From Terramyces sp. JEL0728 (lineage: Eukaryota > Chytridiomycota > Chytridiomycetes > Rhizophydiales > Terramycetaceae): 64,000 nt of DNA. Shown here one piece after another: positions 58,092-64,000 of this stretch. Below the pieces are notes generated by a model, which saw nothing but the letters and a program-made list of their open reading frames with translations, searched no databases and was not told the DNA's origin. A program made the translations under genes and the position numbers. Positions within the stretch are counted from its first letter, which is position 1. Each line of letters opens with the position of its first letter. The DNA is taken from contig JADIIU010000058.1 of NCBI GenBank assembly GCA_027603945.1, forward strand, positions 1-64,000, in the 5' to 3' direction.

Positions 58092-60803
58092 ATGACCGGG
58101 GAAAAAAATAAGAATGCTGCACGAGTTCGCAGTGCTACTGGCCCAACTGCGATGTATCCGGGTTGGAAGCCGTCTCCAGAAATCGCAGCCAGATGGAAGA
58201 AACTGACCGCATCCAAGGAGCTTACCGAGGAACACATTCAAGAGGAATTCGTCAATCATGCAACTAAAACTTTAGCGCGAAGTGCTTTTAATATGGACGA
58301 CTTTGCAGCATATCAATCGTCTGCTTATAGCGTTAGAGATCAATTGATCGATCAGTGGAACACTACCCAGATGTTCCATACTACTGTCTCTCCAAAAAGG
58401 GTGTATTACCTTTCGCTTGAATTTTTGATTGGCAGAAGTATGGACAATGCTCTTTTAAACCTTGGCGTGAAAGATCGCTATGCAGGTGCAATTGACAAAC
58501 TCGGATTTAACTTGGAAGATCTAGTTGAACAAGAAACGGATGCGGCTTTGGGAAATGGTGGTTTGGGACGCTTAGCTGCTTGTTTCATGGACAGTTTGGC
58601 TACGTTGGATTATCCAGGTTCATATTTATTAATGATAGCTTGGGGCTATGGCATCCGTTATAACTATGGTATCTTTGAGCAAAGCATTGTAGACGGATAC
58701 CAAACTGAACACCCGGATTACTGGTTAACCTTTGGCAACCCTTGGGAGATTCAAAGATTGGATATCAATTATCAAGTAGCTTTTGGAGGTACAGTTATTC
58801 GCTCCAAGGGAGCATCAGGTGGATTCGTTTACACTTGGGAACCTACCGAAAGGGTAGTAGCTGTAGCGCACGATTTCCCTATTCCAGGGTTTGGTACTAA
58901 ATCCACGATTAACATTCGTTTATGGAGCTCAAAACCATCCAACGAATTCGATTTCGCAAGTTTCAATGCTGGTGAATATGAAAAATCAGTAAAGGAACAA
59001 ACTGATGCCGAAAATATTACATCCTGCTTGTATCCAAACGATAATCATTATATTGGCAAGAAACTAAGATTGAAGCAACAATACTTTTTTGTTTGTGCAA
59101 CATTGCAAGATATTATCCGCAGGTTTAAGAAGACTGGCGAACCATGGTCAGAATTTCCGAACCATGTTGCAATCCAATTGAATGACACACACCCAACAAT
59201 TGGTATTGTGGAATTGCAACGTATCTTGGTTGATGAGGAAGGACTTGACTGGGATGGTGCCTGGAAAATTGTAACAAAAGTCTATTCTTGTAAGCCTATT
59301 CTAACCGTAGATACAAACCACACTGTTTTGCCAGAAGCGTTGGAAAAGTGGACTGTGCCGTTGCTCAAAGAATTGTTGCCGAGGCACATGATGATTATTT
59401 TCGATATCAACCTCTTCTTTTTGCAATCTATTGAACGCAAGTATCCTGGAGATCGTGAAAAGCTTAGTAGAATGTCTATTATTGAAGAAGGCGTCCCCCA
59501 ATCTGTAAGAATGGCCTATTTGGCCGTTGTGTGTTGCCACACAGTCAATGGGGTTGCCGAATTGCATTCAGAACTTGTACAGAAGCAGCTCTTTTCTGAA
59601 TTTGTTGAATATTTTGGAAAAGATAGGTTTACAAATGTTACCAACGGAGTAACTCCTCGCAGATGGCTTCACCAAGCAAACCCCAAACTCAGTGCACTTA
59701 TTACAAAGACTTTGAAAAGTCAACACTGGTTGAAAGATCTCTCAGACTTGGCAAAATTGAAAGCTTTTGCCACCAACCCTGACTTTCAAAACCGCTGGAT
59801 GGAAATCAAAGCTGCAAACAAAAAGCGTCTTGCTGAACATATTGCTGCACATTGTAATGTCTATGTCAATCCTGACGCAATCTTTGATGTTCAAGTAAAT
59901 TAATGCTAATCCAAAGTGCAAGCGTATCCATGAATACAAAAGACAATTTATGAATATTTTGCAAGTCATTCATCGATATGAAGAATTGCAGAAAATGTCG
60001 AACGAAGAGCTTGCCAAGCAAGTACCTCGTGTGGTTATCTTTGCGGGCAAGAGTGCTCCAGGATACTACATTGCCAAAATGGTTATCAAGTTGATCAACA
60101 ATGCAGCTAATGTAATCAACTATAACATGAGAACGTCCAAACATCTTCAGCTTGTTTTCATTCCAAACTATAATGTCTCGTTAGCAGGTAGATAGCCTTA
60201 ACCTCAGAAATCATTATCCCTGCAAGTGATATTTCCCAACATATTTCAACAGCAGGCACTGAAGCTTCTGGAACATCCAACATGAAGTTTGTGTTGAATG
60301 GCGGTTTAATTGTTGGCACTGTTGATGGTGCCAATATTGAAATTGGGGAAGAAACTGGAGCGGATAATATCTTTTTATTTGGAGTGCTCACCCCTGAAGT
60401 TGAAGATATTCGTCACAGGCAAACTTATGGTTCTGGAATTAAAGTCGACCCAAAACTGGAGTCTGTGGTTGAATCAATCAGAGATGGAAATTATGGCCAG
60501 CCTGCAATCTTTGAACCGTTGTTGCGTAAGTATTACTAATCGTAGAAACGTTGTCAACCGACCACTACTTGCTCCACTCTGACTTTTCAGATTGTAAATT
60601 AGTTATTCATCTTAGATATTGATACAATGAAAAAGGTGGATAAATGCTTCCAAAACAAATCCGAATGGGCTAAAAAGTCGATTCTCGCTGCAGCAAGTAT
60701 GGGTAAATTCAGCAGTGACAGGTGAGTTATTATTAATGCAAGATCCATTCATGACTACGCAAAAAATATTTGGCACATTACCCCGCACCCACCCCCTGAA
60801 TAA
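58092..60803 (+). CDS. GPH1: glycogen phosphorylase
   Basis: Releases glucose-1-phosphate from storage glycogen in the cytosol. Six exons (introns 59895-59916, 60188-60207, 60527-60546, 60595-60616, 60722-60742) give 868 aa; yeast Gph1 is 902. The family blocks are intact: [56 protein letters not shown], the splice-restored [14 protein letters not shown] (first intron), and the PLP-lysine loop [10 protein letters not shown] near residue 720 followed by [11 protein letters not shown]. The last two exons recover [18 protein letters not shown], the universal C-terminal motif. The N-terminal ~35 residues are a variable regulatory tail. The start is the ATG at 58092. Confidence 0.97.
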
Positions 60804-60868
60804 ATGTGTTTTACTATTTTAGGTTCTTGAGAAACATCGTTACTGTACCGCGCATTGAGGCTCGACAT

Positions 60869-60885
60869 GAGGCGCCTGACGCCTC
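60869..60885. promoter_or_regulatory. GC-rich perfect hairpin upstream of the Sel1 gene
   Basis: Six-base arms GAGGCG and CGCCTC flank a 5-nt loop, about 35 bp before the ATG at 60920, in otherwise AT-rich DNA. It could be a protein-binding site or 5'-leader hairpin of the Sel1-repeat gene. No regulator can be named. Confidence 0.35.
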
Positions 60886-60919
60886 GATATTAAAATCAAG
60901 AAATTAGTTGAAGGCAGAA

Positions 60920-62635
60920 ATGGAAGAGGAGATTCTATTTTTTAATTCGCTTGATAGAGCGATATTTAAAAAATATACTTTCGAAAACACAAATTCTATT
61001 GTGATCCCAGATGCCAATCAACGAGCAACCCTGTCACCTGTCAAAAGTACAGTCAGCGAAACATCCACCATAATGGACATGAATTCGTCCAGCAGCTTCC
61101 CAACTGAACGAAGACCGTCAAACAACTCTGTGAAATCATCAGCAACAGATTCAGCCCCAAATGCAATTGCTTCCACAGCCTTTTCATTGGGGAATTTGAT
61201 TTTTAAAGTATTGTTTAAATCAGAAGAAGAAATAGCTTGGCCAACATTTATATCCAAATTTGTAGAAGAATTCGCAAAAGGCATGCTGATAGACCAGCAT
61301 ATTTTGTACCTTGTAATGGAACCGGGAAATGGAATGGTTACTCCAAAGGTTCTGAATGAAAAACTATTTGCATGGCAAACAGGAGTCTACAAAAATCCTT
61401 TCAAGGGGGAAGCTGCAATTATTGCTCCAACCACAGCATTTTCCTCAGACATTCGGATATTTATAAAAGGAATACTTTGTGAAGTAAGAGTAGAATCTTC
61501 AGCAGATATGCTTAGAGTTGGCCTATTATACTACAACGGCATCGCAATACCGAAAGATTATTCTATGGCTTTCAAGTGGTTTGTAGAGGCATCCAAGAAA
61601 AAGAACTTGGAGGCCCTGGTATATATTGGAGTATGTTATTTGAAAGGCGAAGGTACTACCAAAAACGAAACTTTGGCATTCCAGCACTTTCAAAAAGCTG
61701 CCAAGCAAAAGGACGCTCTTGCCATGCTTTACTTTTCAACATGCTATAGATCGGGAATAGGGTGCGAAGCTGATATAGATAGAGCAAAGAAATGGATTGA
61801 ACGCAGTGCGGCCACAAATCCTGAAGCACAGTACCAAATCGCAGTTGATTATGAAACTGGGAATGGCATTTTCCCTCAGAACAGACCCGCATCCCTGGAG
61901 AATTACAAAAAAGCAGCCTTGAATGGCCATGTGCTTGCCGCCCATAACCTTGGATGTATATATCGCAGTGGTAGATCGGTTGGTGTTGATTATCACCAAG
62001 CTGCAAAGTGGTTCACTCTGGCAGCAGAAAAGGGTCATGCTCCGTCGCAAAACAATCTAGCCTACTTGTTTGAACATGGGCTTGGTCAGGATGAAGATTA
62101 TAAATCTGCACTACTTTGGTACCAAAAAAGTTCCAACCAAAAATACCCCCCAGCCCAAAATAACTTGGCATTTTTGTACATGAATGGGAAAGGAGTAACC
62201 AAAGATGTAAAAATGGCTTTCAATCTCTATACTCTTAGTGCTGCGCAAGGCTATGTTGAAGCACAGCATCATCTAGCAAGATGCTACTTAGTTGGTGAAG
62301 GCACAGAGCAAGATATCAAGCAGGCGCACTATTGGTACAACATGGCAGCCGCAGCAGGAAATCCAAATTCTTATAACGACTTGGGATTTTGTTACGAGTT
62401 TGGAATTGGAGTTCCGTTGGATAAAATGCAAGCATTACAAAATTATCAAATGGCGGCAAACTTTGGAGAAGTCTCTGCGCTGTTTAATTTGGCAGATCTG
62501 TATGAAAACGAATTTTTCAACTATCCTATGGCTATCAAGTTTTATAAAATGGCTTCCTTGAAGGGTGATTTGCTGGCTCTTCAAAAGATGGAAGAGCTAA
62601 ACTTGGAATCTCATACTAGCATGGAAATCATTTAA
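60920..62635 (+). CDS. Sel1-repeat (SLR) protein
   Basis: An intronless protein of 571 aa from the ATG at 60920 (MEEEILFFNSLDRAIF). The N-terminal ~190 residues contain a Ser/Thr-rich stretch and a helical segment (SEEEIAWPTFISKFVEEFAK). From about residue 195 to the end there are ten Sel1 repeats with the A-x-x-x-L-G-x-x-Y-x-x-G-x-G pattern, for example LGCIYRSG, NLAFLYMNGKG and HLARCYLVGEG. Such proteins scaffold signalling or trafficking complexes, and in fungi the Chs4/Skt5 family activates chitin synthase. There is no CaaX box here (the protein ends SMEII), so Chs4 is not supported. It follows glycogen phosphorylase by 116 bp. Confidence 0.85.
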   Translation: MEEEILFFNSLDRAIFKKYTFENTNSIVIPDANQRATLSPVKSTVSETSTIMDMNSSSSFPTERRPSNNSVKSSATDSAPNAIASTAFSLGNLIFKVLFKSEEEIAWPTFISKFVEEFAKGMLIDQHILYLVMEPGNGMVTPKVLNEKLFAWQTGVYKNPFKGEAAIIAPTTAFSSDIRIFIKGILCEVRVESSADMLRVGLLYYNGIAIPKDYSMAFKWFVEASKKKNLEALVYIGVCYLKGEGTTKNETLAFQHFQKAAKQKDALAMLYFSTCYRSGIGCEADIDRAKKWIERSAATNPEAQYQIAVDYETGNGIFPQNRPASLENYKKAALNGHVLAAHNLGCIYRSGRSVGVDYHQAAKWFTLAAEKGHAPSQNNLAYLFEHGLGQDEDYKSALLWYQKSSNQKYPPAQNNLAFLYMNGKGVTKDVKMAFNLYTLSAAQGYVEAQHHLARCYLVGEGTEQDIKQAHYWYNMAAAAGNPNSYNDLGFCYEFGIGVPLDKMQALQNYQMAANFGEVSALFNLADLYENEFFNYPMAIKFYKMASLKGDLLALQKMEELNLESHTSMEII

Positions 62636-63708
<1,073 letters not shown>

Positions 63709-64000
63709 ATGGACCTCAGAATAAAGTTGAATACCAGTATTACTCGCTCAAAGCACATTGAAAAAGCACTTGAATTCGACACTATTCACCATGACGAACC
63801 AATAGACAGCAGCACAAAATCACTTGGCAGGAAGAAAATTGCTGAGAGATCATTGTCGGAAACCTCTCTAAAGCCAAAGCAAATTACTACGGTAGGCTTA
63901 TATTAATTGTAGACCGTCGGAACCAAAGGCTTGAAAACCTTGCTATTTGCCTTCAAGGATAAAATTAATTGGGGATACAAGCTTACAAAGGGAAGAAAGG
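63709..64000 (+). CDS. 5' part of an unknown gene, leaving the window
   Basis: A start at 63709 (MDLRIKLNTSITRSK) opens an exon to 63891, followed by a 21-nt intron (63892-63912), then an exon that runs off the window end. The visible ~90 residues are Ser/Lys/Thr-rich, with TKGLKTLLFAFKDKINWGY after the splice. The intron matches all others in length, GT..AG ends and TTAATT branch-like motif, which supports a real gene. No family is recognised from this fragment. Confidence 0.6.

Noticed and set aside
60920..62635. Chs4/Skt5 chitin synthase activator
   Set aside because: Ten Sel1 repeats fit, but there is no C-terminal CaaX prenylation box and the N-terminus shows no Chs4-specific feature.

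Overview
The window looks like nuclear DNA of an early-diverging, flagellated (zoosporic) fungus or a very close holomycotan relative. Fungal signs are a chitin synthase, a Zn2Cys6 regulator, a MATA-type HMG-box protein, Ran1-like kinases, a SET3-type PHD/SET protein and yeast-type glycogen phosphorylase. Signs of a flagellum or centriole are CFAP54 (axonemal central-pair projection, about 3000 residues) and a CEP19 homologue, both lost in fungi without flagella. I cannot name the species. A Rozella/Cryptomycota-like or chytrid-like lineage is an inference only. The sequence is AT-rich by eye and very gene-dense. I saw no mobile elements, rRNA, tRNA or CRISPR.

The most striking property is intron size. 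Reading adjacent frames together, I reconstructed 72 spliceosomal introns in 17 genes, and every one is 19 to 23 nt long (12 of 19 nt, 29 of 20, 10 of 21, 18 of 22, 3 of 23). All start GT and end AG, and most carry a TAAY or TGAY branch-like motif a few bases before the AG. Removing them turns what look like broken frames into full-length conserved proteins (PIGN 947 aa, chitin synthase about 814, VPS8 1429, MLYCD 502, CFAP54 3001, GPH1 868), and each coding sum is a multiple of three. Only 10 introns are 3n long, and all 10 contain an in-frame stop if retained.

Layout. 1-1251 holds nothing I can support. 1252-5462 (-): a disordered zinc-binding-like protein, then PIGN/MCD4 (GPI anchor synthesis). 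5837-10369 (+): a CEP19-like protein, then chitin synthase. 10473-16322 (-): focadhesin, then a Ran1-like kinase. 16828-18777 (+): HMG-box protein. 18823-25655 (-): VPS8, malonyl-CoA decarboxylase, METTL23-like methyltransferase. 25783-26322 (+): small Arg/Glu-rich protein. 26353-27393 (-): a second Ran1-like kinase. 28103-28735 (+): SENP8-type NEDD8 protease. 28838-30531 (-): RINT1/TIP20 tether. 30591-33814 (+): F-box-like protein, TBC Rab GAP, four-pass membrane protein. 33829-48943 (-): myristoylated BAR-like protein, SET3-like protein, ECO1/ESCO, CFAP54. 49188-55814 (+): Zn2Cys6 regulator and a long disordered protein of unknown function. 55861-57876 (-): coiled-coil RING protein. 58092-62635 (+): glycogen phosphorylase and a Sel1-repeat protein. 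63709 onward (+): the 5' part of a gene that leaves the window.

The genes are housekeeping and cell-biology genes rather than a pathway cluster. Several serve endomembrane traffic (VPS8, RINT1, TBC GAP, PIGN), surface and storage carbohydrate (chitin synthase, glycogen phosphorylase), chromatin and cohesion (SET3-like, ECO1) and the flagellar apparatus (CFAP54, CEP19-like). Neighbouring genes are often separated by only 14-100 bp.
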